In this document: positions 35,866-43,917 of the stretch, one piece after another
Numbering within the stretch: the first letter of the stretch is position 1
How the letters are laid out: each line of letters begins with the position of its first letter
Source: an uncultured Gemmiger sp.
GTDB lineage: Bacteria; Bacillota; Clostridia; Oscillospirales; Ruminococcaceae
DNA: 64,000 nt
Direction: 5' to 3'
NCBI GenBank assembly: GCA_934502625.1
Contig: CAKSUQ010000006.1
Location: 1-64,000, forward strand
Position numbers and translations under genes: made by a program
Notes under the pieces: generated by a model
What the model was told of the DNA's origin: nothing
The model's database searches: none
Seen by the model: the letters and a program-made list of their open reading frames with translations, nothing else

Positions 35866-36053
35866 GCCTTCCCCTGAGGGACAGACTCCCCCGGTACGGG
35901 GGAGGTGGCGCGTAGCGCCAGAAGGGGAGCAGGCGGCTCCGCAGAGCCGGATGAGGGGCGGCGTTCCTGTGGTCACCCGTTAGCGGGGCATCACGGAAAA
36001 CCTGCCCCCCATCAGTCACTTTCGGTGACAGCTTCCCCCTCAGGGGAAGCCGA
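35866..36053. repeat. Gut-Firmicute type intergenic repeat (GGATGAGGGGCGG family)
   Basis: It has outer arms CTTCCCCTGAGGG / CCCCCTCAGGGGAAG, and inside GGATGAGGGGCGG and CACTTTCGGTGACAGC. Related copies are at 40240-40456 and 48977-49120. Its right end supplies the last 13 codons and stop of the adjacent pseudokinase gene. Confidence 0.75.
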
Positions 36054-37661
36054 ATTGCTTTCTGCCGCATTCCCCGTCTGCGCGACAAGCGTATCATCCC
36101 GCTCACCTGCGATGCTGACGATAACCACAACGTTCTCGGCGTTGATCTTCGTGCCCGCCTTATAATCCGTGTCGGCCACACATCCGGCGGCCATCGTGCC
36201 GTCGTTGTCGACTATCACCATCTTATACTGGATGCCCAGCGCGTCCAGCTTTTTGCTGGCGTTGGCCTGCGTAAAGCCGATGATGTCCGGCATCTCGACG
36301 AGGTTCGGCCCGCTGCTGACCGTGATCTGGACGATCTGGTCGTCCATCAGCTTTTCTGTACCCGCAGGCGGGTCTTGGCTGATGACGACGCCCTGCGCCA
36401 CCGTGTCGGACGGCTGCTCCACCATCACGATGCGGAAGCCGTCGTAGGCAGAGTTACCCTTGATGTCAGTCGTATAGCGCAGCCCCACAAAGTTCGGCAC
36501 CGTTTCAACGACGCTCCCGGCGCTCTGCCCTGCCTCGGCGGCGGTCGGCTGGGGTGTGGCGGTCGAGGCCGCGCTGTCCTTATTGCCGCCCACCAGACTC
36601 CAGAGCAGCAGCACGACCAGCACAAAGATGACGACCAGCGACACCCCCATGATTTTGCGGGTGCTGATCTGGTTGTCGCCCTTTTCAAACATGGCGTTTG
36701 CGACGTTCGGGTCGGTCAGGGCGCTCATCAGTTCCGGCACGGTCTGCATCCTCTTTGCCGGGTCAAGGCGCAGCGCGCAGGCCAGCACCTGCGAGAACCA
36801 CGTCGGCACGCCTGCTTCGAGGCTGTGCGCCGATTCCAGACTGTCCCGCACCTTGCGCTGGGGCGCGGCCACCGGCGTCTGGCCTGTCACCATCTTGTAG
36901 CAGACGGCGGCCAGCGCGTAGACGTCAGTGTAGCGGCCGCTGAACTCGGCGGCAGAGTACTGCTCCGGTGCAGCGTAGCCTGCGTAAAGCTGGCTTTTCA
37001 GCTCGCTGCCGCCGGTGCGCAGCGCCAGCGTACCATAGCCGGTCAGCCGTGCCGTGCCGTCGATGGGCAGCAGGATGTTGTCCGGGCAGATGCCCCGGTG
37101 GATCAGCCCCGACTTGTGCAGCAGGGCGACGCCCTCCATGATGGGTTGCAGCAGCGTGCGCGCCTCGGCGGGGGTCAGGGTGCGGCTGCGCAGGTGGAGG
37201 TAGTGGGACAGGGTCATCCCCTTCTCGCTCTCCTCCACGGCGTAGACCGTGTTGTTTTCCTCCGTGACGTCCAAAATCGTCGACAGGCCGGTGGCCGGGG
37301 TCAGGCTTTTCAGGTCGTCGTACAGGTCTTTGAAGTCCATCCGGCTCGTTTTGAACAGAACTTCCTTCTCCTCCTTGGGCATCAGCGCGCCGTCGGCGTT
37401 GCGGCCATTACAGAGGGTGACCGGGAAATATTCTTTGATGAGGACGAATTTTTTCTCGTCGTTCAGCACGCCGCGGTAGGCAAGGCCGTCGCCGTCGGCA
37501 CTCAGGTATGCGCCGACGGTGTACTTGCCGCCGAGCTGCGTGCCGAAGGGCAGCGCGCCCTCCGGGTTATGGTTTTCCAGCGTGCGGCCGCAGTAGGGGC
37601 AGTCGCCGTGGTAACCGTCCTGCAGCGGCTGCAGGCAGTGCGGACAAAGGAGTTTAGGCAT
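36012..37661 (-). CDS. PASTA-domain protein with zinc ribbon and degenerate (pseudo)kinase domain
   Basis: A 549-residue membrane protein. An N-terminal zinc ribbon (CPHC at 6-9, CPYC at 21-24) is followed by a kinase-like domain (about 45-320), one membrane helix (338-358) and two PASTA domains (about 388-450 and 456-518). The ATP-site Lys is present (K76 in LIKEYFP) and the APEQY motif (231-235) is kept, but the catalytic HRD is HRG (188-190) and DFG is GYG (208-210). It therefore looks unable to phosphorylate and may be a sensor or scaffold responding to peptidoglycan. The last 13 residues come from an intergenic repeat. Confidence 0.88.
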   Translation of the reverse strand: MPKLLCPHCLQPLQDGYHGDCPYCGRTLENHNPEGALPFGTQLGGKYTVGAYLSADGDGLAYRGVLNDEKKFVLIKEYFPVTLCNGRNADGALMPKEEKEVLFKTSRMDFKDLYDDLKSLTPATGLSTILDVTEENNTVYAVEESEKGMTLSHYLHLRSRTLTPAEARTLLQPIMEGVALLHKSGLIHRGICPDNILLPIDGTARLTGYGTLALRTGGSELKSQLYAGYAAPEQYSAAEFSGRYTDVYALAAVCYKMVTGQTPVAAPQRKVRDSLESAHSLEAGVPTWFSQVLACALRLDPAKRMQTVPELMSALTDPNVANAMFEKGDNQISTRKIMGVSLVVIFVLVVLLLWSLVGGNKDSAASTATPQPTAAEAGQSAGSVVETVPNFVGLRYTTDIKGNSAYDGFRIVMVEQPSDTVAQGVVISQDPPAGTEKLMDDQIVQITVSSGPNLVEMPDIIGFTQANASKKLDALGIQYKMVIVDNDGTMAAGCVADTDYKAGTKINAENVVVIVSIAGERDDTLVAQTGNAAESNSASPEGEAVTESD

Positions 37662-37693
37662 GGTTGAGGCTCCTTCTTGAATCGAAACACTCT

Positions 37694-37725
37694 TGGCGGG
37701 GCGTCGAGGACGCCGCCCCCTACAA
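37694..37725. repeat. Short inverted repeat (GGCGGGGCGTC...GACGCCGCCCCCTACA)
   Basis: One small unit of the same family as 34371-34480, located just upstream of the pseudokinase start. Confidence 0.5.
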
Positions 37726-37732
37726 TATCAAA

Positions 37733-37766
37733 AAAAGAGAGCAAAGTCGCCCTTCACTCTCTTTTT
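37733..37766 (-). terminator. Terminator of yebC
   Basis: AAAAGAGAG pairs with CTCTCTTTTT across 15 bases; read on the minus strand it is followed by a T-run. Confidence 0.75.
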
Positions 37767-37778
37767 GCATTCTGTGGT

Positions 37779-38516
37779 TTAGCGGTCGAGGTCTTCCTCG
37801 TTCTCCAGCGTGTGCCATGCGTTCTGGACGTCGTCGTCGTCGTCCAGCGCGTCCAGCAGCTTGCCCATCTGCACCAGCTGATCGGGGTCGGTCAGAGTCG
37901 TGGTGGTAGAGGGCACCTGCGCCACGTCGGCGGAGATGAACTTGTAGCCCTTCTTCTCCAGCGCCTCGCAGACGGCGGTGAAGTTCTCCGGGCTGGTGGT
38001 GACCTCAGCGGCGTCCTCACCGGCGTCGAAATCGTCCGCACCGGCATCCAGAGCGTCCATCATCAGCTCGTCGGGGTCTTTGTCCTCCAGATCGACGACG
38101 ATAACGCCCTTCTGGGTGAACATGAAGCCGACACAGCCCATCTGGCCGAGGTTGCCGCCGAACTTATCGAAGTAGTGGCGCATGTTGGCCGCGGTACGGT
38201 TGCGGTTGTCGGTCAGGGTCTCGACCATGACCGCGATGCCGCCGGGGCCGTAGCCCTCGTAGGTCATTGCTTCGTACTCGGTCTTGTCGCCGCCCTCAGC
38301 GCGCTTGATGATGCGCTGGATGTTATCGTTGGGTACGCTGTTGGCCTTGGCCTTCGCGATCAGCGCGGCCAGCTTGGAGTTGGAGGCGGGGTTGCCGCCG
38401 CCCTCTTTAACAGCGACCGCGATCTCACGGCCGATCTTGGTGAAAACCTTGGCGCGGGCGCCGTCGGTCTTTTCCTTTTTGCGTTTAATGTTGTTCCATT
38501 TGCTATGTCCGGACAT
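37779..38516 (-). CDS. yebC: YebC/PmpR-family protein
   Basis: A 245-residue protein with the YebC opening MSGHSKWNNIKRKKEKTDGARAKVFTKIGREI and the three-domain family length. Family members act as DNA-binding regulators or as translation factors relieving ribosome stalling; which applies here is not determinable. GGGGGA precedes the start. Its own promoter lies at 38583-38611. Confidence 0.95.
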   Translation of the reverse strand: MSGHSKWNNIKRKKEKTDGARAKVFTKIGREIAVAVKEGGGNPASNSKLAALIAKAKANSVPNDNIQRIIKRAEGGDKTEYEAMTYEGYGPGGIAVMVETLTDNRNRTAANMRHYFDKFGGNLGQMGCVGFMFTQKGVIVVDLEDKDPDELMMDALDAGADDFDAGEDAAEVTTSPENFTAVCEALEKKGYKFISADVAQVPSTTTTLTDPDQLVQMGKLLDALDDDDDVQNAWHTLENEEDLDR

Positions 38517-38582
38517 GGAATGATCCCCCTAATTTGTATTCACACAGGCAACGGCGTTTCAGCCGATAATTACCAGTAAAAT

Positions 38583-38611
38583 ATTATACCACAACAGGTC
38601 GTAGTTTTCAA
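38583..38611 (-). promoter_or_regulatory. Promoter of yebC
   Basis: On the minus strand TTGAAA (38606-38611) and TATAAT (38583-38588), 17-bp spacer, with TTGTGG directly before TATAAT. Confidence 0.75.
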
Positions 38612-38616
38612 GTGGG

Positions 38617-39990
38617 TTATTGCAGGTTCCGCAGCCCTTTCGGGTAGTGGTTTTTAATGCGGCCGCCGCTGACCTTGCCGCCCCCCAGCGGGAAGCCGTC
38701 CACCAGCACGGCGCACCAGCCGTTTTGGGCGGTGGCGGCGTCGATCTCCTCGCCCCGCAGCCACGCGGCGGTGCGCGGATCGGCAAGGGTCAGTTCCTCG
38801 CGGTTCGTGCACTGTGCGCCATACGCCATAAACAGCGCGTGGGCAGGCTGGAAGCGCTTTTTCAGCACGCTGCCCGCCAACACGCCGCCGCGCACGACAC
38901 GCAGTTTGGCGGTGTTCAGTACTTCGCTGCCCTGTGCGGGCAGCAGCAGCCATTCCCCTGCCCCGGCCAGTGGGCGGGACGCCAGTGCCGGGAAATAGGT
39001 CTTGGCAAAATCGAGCCATTCCGCCGGTGCTTTCAGTGCCTTGGGCGGCTTGACTTTCGGCGGGGCGGGCGCGTCGGCGTCGGGCGCTTTCTGCAGCTTT
39101 GCCATAAAGTGCCCCTCGCCGCCGTCCGCCGGCCAGATGCGGCGGGTGTATTCGGCGTGGAAATCCGGGTGCTCCGGCGCGCGGTTTGTTTCGCCCGGTC
39201 GGCCGAAACCGCAGCCGGACAGATCACAGAGCGAAAACTCCGGGTGCTGCGCGAGGAAGTGCGCGATCTGCGCCTCATCCTCGGCCGGGGCAAAGGTGCA
39301 GGTCGAGTAGACCAGCACGCCGCCGGGTGCCAGCAGCGCTGCCGCGTTTTCGAGGATCTCCGCGCCCAGCTCGGCGCAGTGCGCCACAAGAGCGTCGCTG
39401 TGCTGGGTCGCGGCGACGGCCTCCTTGCGGAACATTCCCTCGCCGGAGCAGGGCGCGTCGACAAGCACCCGGTCGAACTGGCCTGGCATGGCGGCAGCCA
39501 GCCGCGCGGTGTCCTCGTTCGTGACGACGGCGTTCGCGACGCCCATGCGCTCTAGATTCTGGCGCAGGATTTCGGCGCGGGCGGCGACGAACTCGTTTGC
39601 CAGCAGCACGCCCTGCCCCTGCAAAGCCGCCGCCAGCTGGCTGGTTTTGCCGCCGGGCGCGGCGCAGAGGTCGGCCACCCGCATACCGGGCTGCACGTCC
39701 AGCAGCGCGGCGGGGGCCGAGGCGCTCGGCTCCTGTGCATAGAGCACGCCCGCGTGGTGCCAGGCGTGCCGCCCCGGGCGGAAGTCCGCCGCCGTCGTAA
39801 AGGCCGTGGGGCAGAATTTGGACGGCTTTGCGTCAAAGTCCACCTGCTGCGCGAACCATTCCGGCGTGCAGCGCAGCGCGTTGACCGTCACGCCGCGGGC
39901 AGGCTGCGGCGTGGCGTAGGCGTACAGCTCGTCAAAGCGCGCCCCCAGCAGTGCCCGCTCCCGCGCGGTAAAATCCTGTGGAAATTCCAT
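38617..39990 (-). CDS. rRNA cytosine-C5 methyltransferase (RsmF/NOL1-NOP2-Sun type)
   Basis: A 457-residue SAM-dependent enzyme: N-terminal RNA-binding region, Rossmann core with DLCAAPGGKTSQLAA, the motif IV cysteine in VDAPCSGEGMFRK and motif VI cysteine in VYSTCTFAPAEDE. The C-terminal extension (about 320-457) has the RsmF/PUA-like layout. It should methylate 16S rRNA during assembly. It ends about 100 bp before yebC and is divergent from the micro-ORF at 40092. Confidence 0.9.
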   Translation of the reverse strand: MEFPQDFTARERALLGARFDELYAYATPQPARGVTVNALRCTPEWFAQQVDFDAKPSKFCPTAFTTAADFRPGRHAWHHAGVLYAQEPSASAPAALLDVQPGMRVADLCAAPGGKTSQLAAALQGQGVLLANEFVAARAEILRQNLERMGVANAVVTNEDTARLAAAMPGQFDRVLVDAPCSGEGMFRKEAVAATQHSDALVAHCAELGAEILENAAALLAPGGVLVYSTCTFAPAEDEAQIAHFLAQHPEFSLCDLSGCGFGRPGETNRAPEHPDFHAEYTRRIWPADGGEGHFMAKLQKAPDADAPAPPKVKPPKALKAPAEWLDFAKTYFPALASRPLAGAGEWLLLPAQGSEVLNTAKLRVVRGGVLAGSVLKKRFQPAHALFMAYGAQCTNREELTLADPRTAAWLRGEEIDAATAQNGWCAVLVDGFPLGGGKVSGGRIKNHYPKGLRNLQ

Positions 39991-40091
39991 AGCAGCCCCC
40001 TCTGCATAAAAAAGCCATGGGCGGGCAAACTACCTTTGCAGTCCGAAAACGACTGTAGATCGTTTTTACTTGCGAAAGGAGCTTACCACCT

Positions 40092-40232
40092 ATGGCTAAG
40101 AATCAGACTAACAATTCGACGAACCGCACGACCAATCGCACGACGGACACGACCCAGAAAACCACGAACCGTACCCAGCAGAAAACCACCAACCGCACCA
40201 CCAACACCACCGACAGCAAGAACTGTAAGTGA
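40092..40232 (+). CDS. 46-residue Asn/Thr-rich micro-protein
   Basis: ATG at 40092 is preceded by AAAGGAG with good spacing, and the frame runs 46 codons to TGA. The product is almost only Asn, Thr, Lys, Arg and Gln, with the short unit TTNRT repeated (NSTNRTTNRTTDTTQ then KTTNRT twice) and a C-terminal NCK. It is hydrophilic, basic and probably disordered, with no signal peptide. Codon use is normal for the window and the composition is not explained by the antisense strand. Function unknown; a repeat element follows. Confidence 0.6.
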   Translation: MAKNQTNNSTNRTTNRTTDTTQKTTNRTQQKTTNRTTNTTDSKNCK

Positions 40233-40239
40233 GGCAGGT

Positions 40240-40456
40240 TTCCTAAGGCTTCCCCCTTGGGGCTGCGCCCGCAGGCGCGTGTCGGAGCGCAACCGCCGTA
40301 GGCGGCTCTTAGCGCGGAGACTGAAGCTGCCGCCCGCAGGCGGCTGATGAGGGGCGGCCTTGCCACTACAACCCGTTACCAGGCAAATTGCGGAGGCTTT
40401 TCCCTCATCCGCCCTCGGGCGGGGCCTCGGCCACCTTCCCCCTCGGGGGAAGGCTT
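40240..40456. repeat. Composite intergenic repeat
   Basis: It shares GGCTGATGAGGGGCGG and CTTCCCCC...GGGGGAAG with 35866-36053 and 48977-49120, plus several small inverted units (CGCCGTAGGCGG; GCCCGCAGGCGGC). Confidence 0.65.
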
Positions 40457-40464
40457 TTTACTTA

Positions 40465-40869
40465 TTACTCCGGCTTATACCCGTCCCACATCGCGTTGAA
40501 CAATTCCTCAATGCGGTCGTTCTTGCCTTGCAGGTACAGCCAGCCCAGCAGGCACTCAAAGCCGGTGGAGGCGCGGTACTCCTGCACGGTGGCGTGCTTG
40601 GCGACAGTGGCCTTGCTGGCGTTTTTGCCGCGGCGCAGCACGGCGGCCTCGGCGTCGGTCAGCATCGGCTCGATGATGTCCAGCTCCAGATTCTGCGCGT
40701 GGGCGCTGACGTAGTGCGTCGCCACGGTATGCAGACGGTTGGGCTGCAGCCGGGTCGTGCCCACCAGGCGGGCGCGGACGAGCAGCTCCAGCACGGCGTC
40801 GCCCACAAAGGCCAGCGCCAGCGGCGACATTTCGTGAATGTCGACTTCGGATTTTTGTGTAAACAGCAT
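40465..40869 (-). CDS. mrnC: Mini-ribonuclease III
   Basis: A 134-residue RNase III catalytic domain without the dsRNA-binding domain (LALAFVGDAVLELLVRARL; later FECLLGWLYL). Mini-III matures 23S rRNA ends in Firmicutes. It starts 12 bp after obg in the rplU-rpmA-obg-mrnC unit. Confidence 0.93.
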   Translation of the reverse strand: MLFTQKSEVDIHEMSPLALAFVGDAVLELLVRARLVGTTRLQPNRLHTVATHYVSAHAQNLELDIIEPMLTDAEAAVLRRGKNASKATVAKHATVQEYRASTGFECLLGWLYLQGKNDRIEELFNAMWDGYKPE

Positions 40870-40881
40870 ATTTTCTACTAC

Positions 40882-42165
40882 TTAGTACAGATAATCGAAT
40901 TCGTACTCGCCGATCTTGATCGTGTCCTCTTCCTCAACGCCCTGGGCGACCAGCTCGTCCAGAATGCCGGAATCACCCAGCTGCGTCTGGAAATACTGCA
41001 GGCTCTCGTAGTCCTCGACGTTCGTACCGGCGAGGATACGCTCCAGCCACGGGGCATCGACGGTGAACTCGTGGTCGCCGGTGCGCTCCACCGTGAACGG
41101 GCGGGTCGGCTGGGCGTTCTTGTCGGGGCGCTTGTACTCGGCCTCATAGACCTTGACCGGGGGCAGATCCTTCAGGCGGTTGTAGACCAGCGCGGGCAGG
41201 TTGTCCACACCCTGACGGGTCGCCGCGGAGATGGGCAGGAAGGTCAGACCCTTGGCCTCGACGTACTGCTTGAACTCCTCGACCTGCTCGGGGCTTGCAA
41301 TGTCGCACTTGTTGCCCAGCACGATCTGCGGACGGTCCGCCAGCTCGGCACTGAACCCGGCCAGCTCGTGGTTGATCTGCTCAAAGTCCGCCTTGGGGTC
41401 GCGGCCCTCGCAGCCGGAGACGTCAACGACGTGCAGCAGCAGGCGGCAGCGCTCAACATGGCGCAGGAAGTCGTGGCCGAGGCCGACGCCCTCCGCAGCA
41501 CCCTCGATCAGACCGGGGATGTCGGCGCAGACAAAGCTCTGCTCCGGGCCGACGCGGACGACGCCCAGCACGGGGGTCAGCGTCGTGAAGTGGTAGTTGG
41601 CGATCTTGGGACGCGCGGCAGAAATAATGCTGATGAGCGTCGATTTGCCGACGTTCGGGAAGCCGATCAGGCCCACGTCCGCAATGACCTTCAGCTCGAG
41701 CTTGAGGTGCATATCCTCGCCGGGCAGACCGGGCTTGGCAAACTTGGGGATCTGGCGGGTCGGGGTCGCAAAATGGCTGTTGCCCCAGCCGCCGCGTCCG
41801 CCCTTGGCGACGACGACAGGCTCACTGCCCGTCAGATCGGCCACGACGAGGTCGGTCTCGGCCTCCTTCAGCACGGTGCCGCGGGGCACGCGGATGACCA
41901 GGTCGTCACCGTCCGCGCCGCTCATCCGCTTGGCGCGGCCATTCTCGCCGTCGGGCGCGGTGTACTTGCGCTTGTAGCGGAAGTCCATCAGGGTGGACAG
42001 GTTGTCGTCGGCCACAAAGATGATGTCGCCGCCGCGCCCGCCGTCACCGCCGTCGGGGCCGCCCGCCGCCACGAATTTTTCGCGGTGGAACGTCACCGCA
42101 CCGTCGCCGCCCTTGCCGGCGTGCAGCCAGATCGTGGCGGTATCAATAAAATTACTGGTTGCCAT
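40882..42165 (-). CDS. obg: Obg/CgtA GTPase
   Basis: A 427-residue GTPase: Gly-rich Obg fold (HAGKGGDGAVTFHREKFV; GGRGGWGN), G domain with P-loop GFPNVGKST, switch II DIPGLIEGA and NKCD, and the Firmicute-type C-terminal OCT domain ending EFDYLY. It acts in 50S maturation and stress control. The start at 42165 is chosen because GAGG lies just upstream; an ATG four codons earlier has none. Confidence 0.96.
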   Translation of the reverse strand: MATSNFIDTATIWLHAGKGGDGAVTFHREKFVAAGGPDGGDGGRGGDIIFVADDNLSTLMDFRYKRKYTAPDGENGRAKRMSGADGDDLVIRVPRGTVLKEAETDLVVADLTGSEPVVVAKGGRGGWGNSHFATPTRQIPKFAKPGLPGEDMHLKLELKVIADVGLIGFPNVGKSTLISIISAARPKIANYHFTTLTPVLGVVRVGPEQSFVCADIPGLIEGAAEGVGLGHDFLRHVERCRLLLHVVDVSGCEGRDPKADFEQINHELAGFSAELADRPQIVLGNKCDIASPEQVEEFKQYVEAKGLTFLPISAATRQGVDNLPALVYNRLKDLPPVKVYEAEYKRPDKNAQPTRPFTVERTGDHEFTVDAPWLERILAGTNVEDYESLQYFQTQLGDSGILDELVAQGVEEEDTIKIGEYEFDYLY

Positions 42166-42233
42166 GTGGTACCTCATTTACAAAAAATCACAAAAAACGA
42201 GCGAGCCGCAAAGGCCCGCCCGTACCGGTTTTT

Positions 42234-42485
42234 TTACTGCTTGACCGTGCAGCGCTTGCGGTCACGGCCCATGCGCTCGAAGTGAACGCGGCCATCGACC
42301 AGAGCGAACAGGGTGTCATCGCTGCCGATGCCGACGCCCTCACCCGGATGGATGTGGGTGCCGCGCTGACGAACCAGGATGTTGCCGGCCAGAACGAACT
42401 GACCGTCGCCGCGCTTGACGCCGAGGCGCTTGGACTCGGAATCACGGCCGTTCTTGGTAGAACCTACGCCTTTTTTATGTGCCAT
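42234..42485 (-). CDS. rpmA: 50S ribosomal protein L27 (no N-terminal extension)
   Basis: An 83-residue L27 beginning directly [19 protein letters not shown]. Many Firmicutes encode an L27 N-terminal leader cleaved by the protease Prp. Here GGAGG lies 9 bp before the ATG and an in-frame TAA stands three codons upstream, so no leader is encoded. The prp gene, usually between rplU and rpmA, is also absent (14-bp gap). Confidence 0.96.
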   Translation of the reverse strand: MAHKKGVGSTKNGRDSESKRLGVKRGDGQFVLAGNILVRQRGTHIHPGEGVGIGSDDTLFALVDGRVHFERMGRDRKRCTVKQ

Positions 42486-42499
42486 TGTGATTTACCTCC

Positions 42500-42811
42500 T
42501 TAGCCGTTGATCGCGGTGATTTCCACCTTGGTGTAGGGCTGACGATGACCCTTGCGGACCATGCTGCCCTTCTTGGGACGATAGGTCAGGATGTTGAGCT
42601 TCTTGCCCTTGCCGGTCTTGACGACCTTGGCAACAACGGAAGCGCCCTCAACAACGGGAGCGCCGACCTTGACAGAGCCCTCCTCGCCAACGGCGAGAAC
42701 CTGATCGAAGGTGACTTCGCTGTTGTCCTCAGCGTTCAGCTTCTCGACGTAGACGACGTCGCCGACCTTAACGCTGTACTGCTTGCCACCGGTTTTGATA
42801 ACTGCGTACAT
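42500..42811 (-). CDS. rplU: 50S ribosomal protein L21
   Basis: A 103-residue protein of normal length ([40 protein letters not shown]). The start at 42811 is preceded by AGAGG. First gene of rplU-rpmA-obg-mrnC; a hairpin in the 94-nt leader (AGAGCC...GGGCTCT, about 42880-42901) may be an autoregulatory leader, not verified. Confidence 0.96.
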   Translation of the reverse strand: MYAVIKTGGKQYSVKVGDVVYVEKLNAEDNSEVTFDQVLAVGEEGSVKVGAPVVEGASVVAKVVKTGKGKKLNILTYRPKKGSMVRKGHRQPYTKVEITAING

Positions 42812-42904
42812 GTGGATAACCTCTTTCAATAAGTCTCGCTGGTCTGTAGGGCGTTGCACCGATAAATGCGCACACTTTCAGAGCCCATACCATGCGGCTC
42901 TAGT

Positions 42905-42934
42905 ATCATACCACACAAGCGCAGGGCTTGTCAA
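42905..42934 (-). promoter_or_regulatory. Promoter of rplU-rpmA-obg-mrnC
   Basis: On the minus strand TTGACA (42929-42934) and TATGAT (42905-42910), 18-bp spacer, with GTGTGG preceding the -10. Confidence 0.75.
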
Positions 42935-42963
42935 GGGTTTTCACGCGTGGGAAGGTTAAAATT

Positions 42964-43815
42964 TTAGCGTGCCTGCCGCTTCGCCGCTTCCACCGTGTTC
43001 AGCATCAGCATGGCGCGGGTCATGGGGCCGACGCCGCCGGGAACCGGGGTGATGTAGGCAGCCTTCTCGGCGGCCTCGGCGTAGTTCACATCGCCGTGCA
43101 GCTTGCCGTCCGCGCCACGGTTGATGCCCACGTCGATAACGACTGCACCGGGCTTCACCATGTCGCCCGTCACAAAGCCCTCGCGGCCAACGGCGGCCAC
43201 GAGAATATCCGCAGCGGCGCAGACCTCTTTCAGATTTCTCGTCTTAGAATGGCAGATCGTGACCGTGGCGTTCTTCGCCAGCAGCAACAGCGCCGCAGGC
43301 TTGCCCACAATGTTGGAGCGGCCGATGACAACGGCGTTCTTGCCCGCGATCTCGGTGCCCGTGGACTCGATCATGCGGATGCAGCCCGCCGGGGTGCAAG
43401 GCAGGTAGCACGGCTCGCCGATCTGCATACGACCGACGTTGATGGGTGAGAAACCGTCCACGTCCTTCTCTGGCGGAATGGCGTCGATGACGGCCTTCTC
43501 GTCAATCTGTGCGGGCAGCGGCAGCTGCACCAGAATGCCGTGCACGGCGGCATCGTCCGCCAGCTTTTTCACCTCGGCCAGCAGCGCTTCCTGCGTCGTG
43601 TCGGCGGGCAGATTGATCGAACGGCTCTCGATGCCGCACTGTGCGCAGTCGTTGATCTTGCCGCGCACATAGACCTGACTGGCAGGGTTCTCACCCACCA
43701 GAATGACCGCCAGACAGGGGTTGATGCCCTGCGCTTTCAGCTCCTTGACCTTCTCGGCGGCCTCGGCCTTGGTGGCGGCGGCCAGCGCCTTGCCGTCAAT
43801 GATACTTGCTCCCAT
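42964..43815 (-). CDS. folD: Bifunctional methylenetetrahydrofolate dehydrogenase/cyclohydrolase
   Basis: A 283-residue FolD of full length: catalytic Lys in ASQVYVRGK, VQLPLPAQI, PPEKDVDGFSPINVG, NADP site GRSNIVGKPAA and PVPGGVGPMTRAML. It interconverts one-carbon folates in the cytoplasm. The start at 43815 has AGAGGG upstream. It follows lgt by about 100 bp. Confidence 0.95.
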   Translation of the reverse strand: MGASIIDGKALAAATKAEAAEKVKELKAQGINPCLAVILVGENPASQVYVRGKINDCAQCGIESRSINLPADTTQEALLAEVKKLADDAAVHGILVQLPLPAQIDEKAVIDAIPPEKDVDGFSPINVGRMQIGEPCYLPCTPAGCIRMIESTGTEIAGKNAVVIGRSNIVGKPAALLLLAKNATVTICHSKTRNLKEVCAAADILVAAVGREGFVTGDMVKPGAVVIDVGINRGADGKLHGDVNYAEAAEKAAYITPVPGGVGPMTRAMLMLNTVEAAKRQAR

Positions 43816-43917
43816 GATAGTTCCCTCTTTCAAATATACTTTTTGTCCGCCGGGGCGGGCAAAACGGTGTCGGGTCTTACACCAGCAGCGCCTATCGCCG
43901 CGCTGCAAAGCGTTTGT

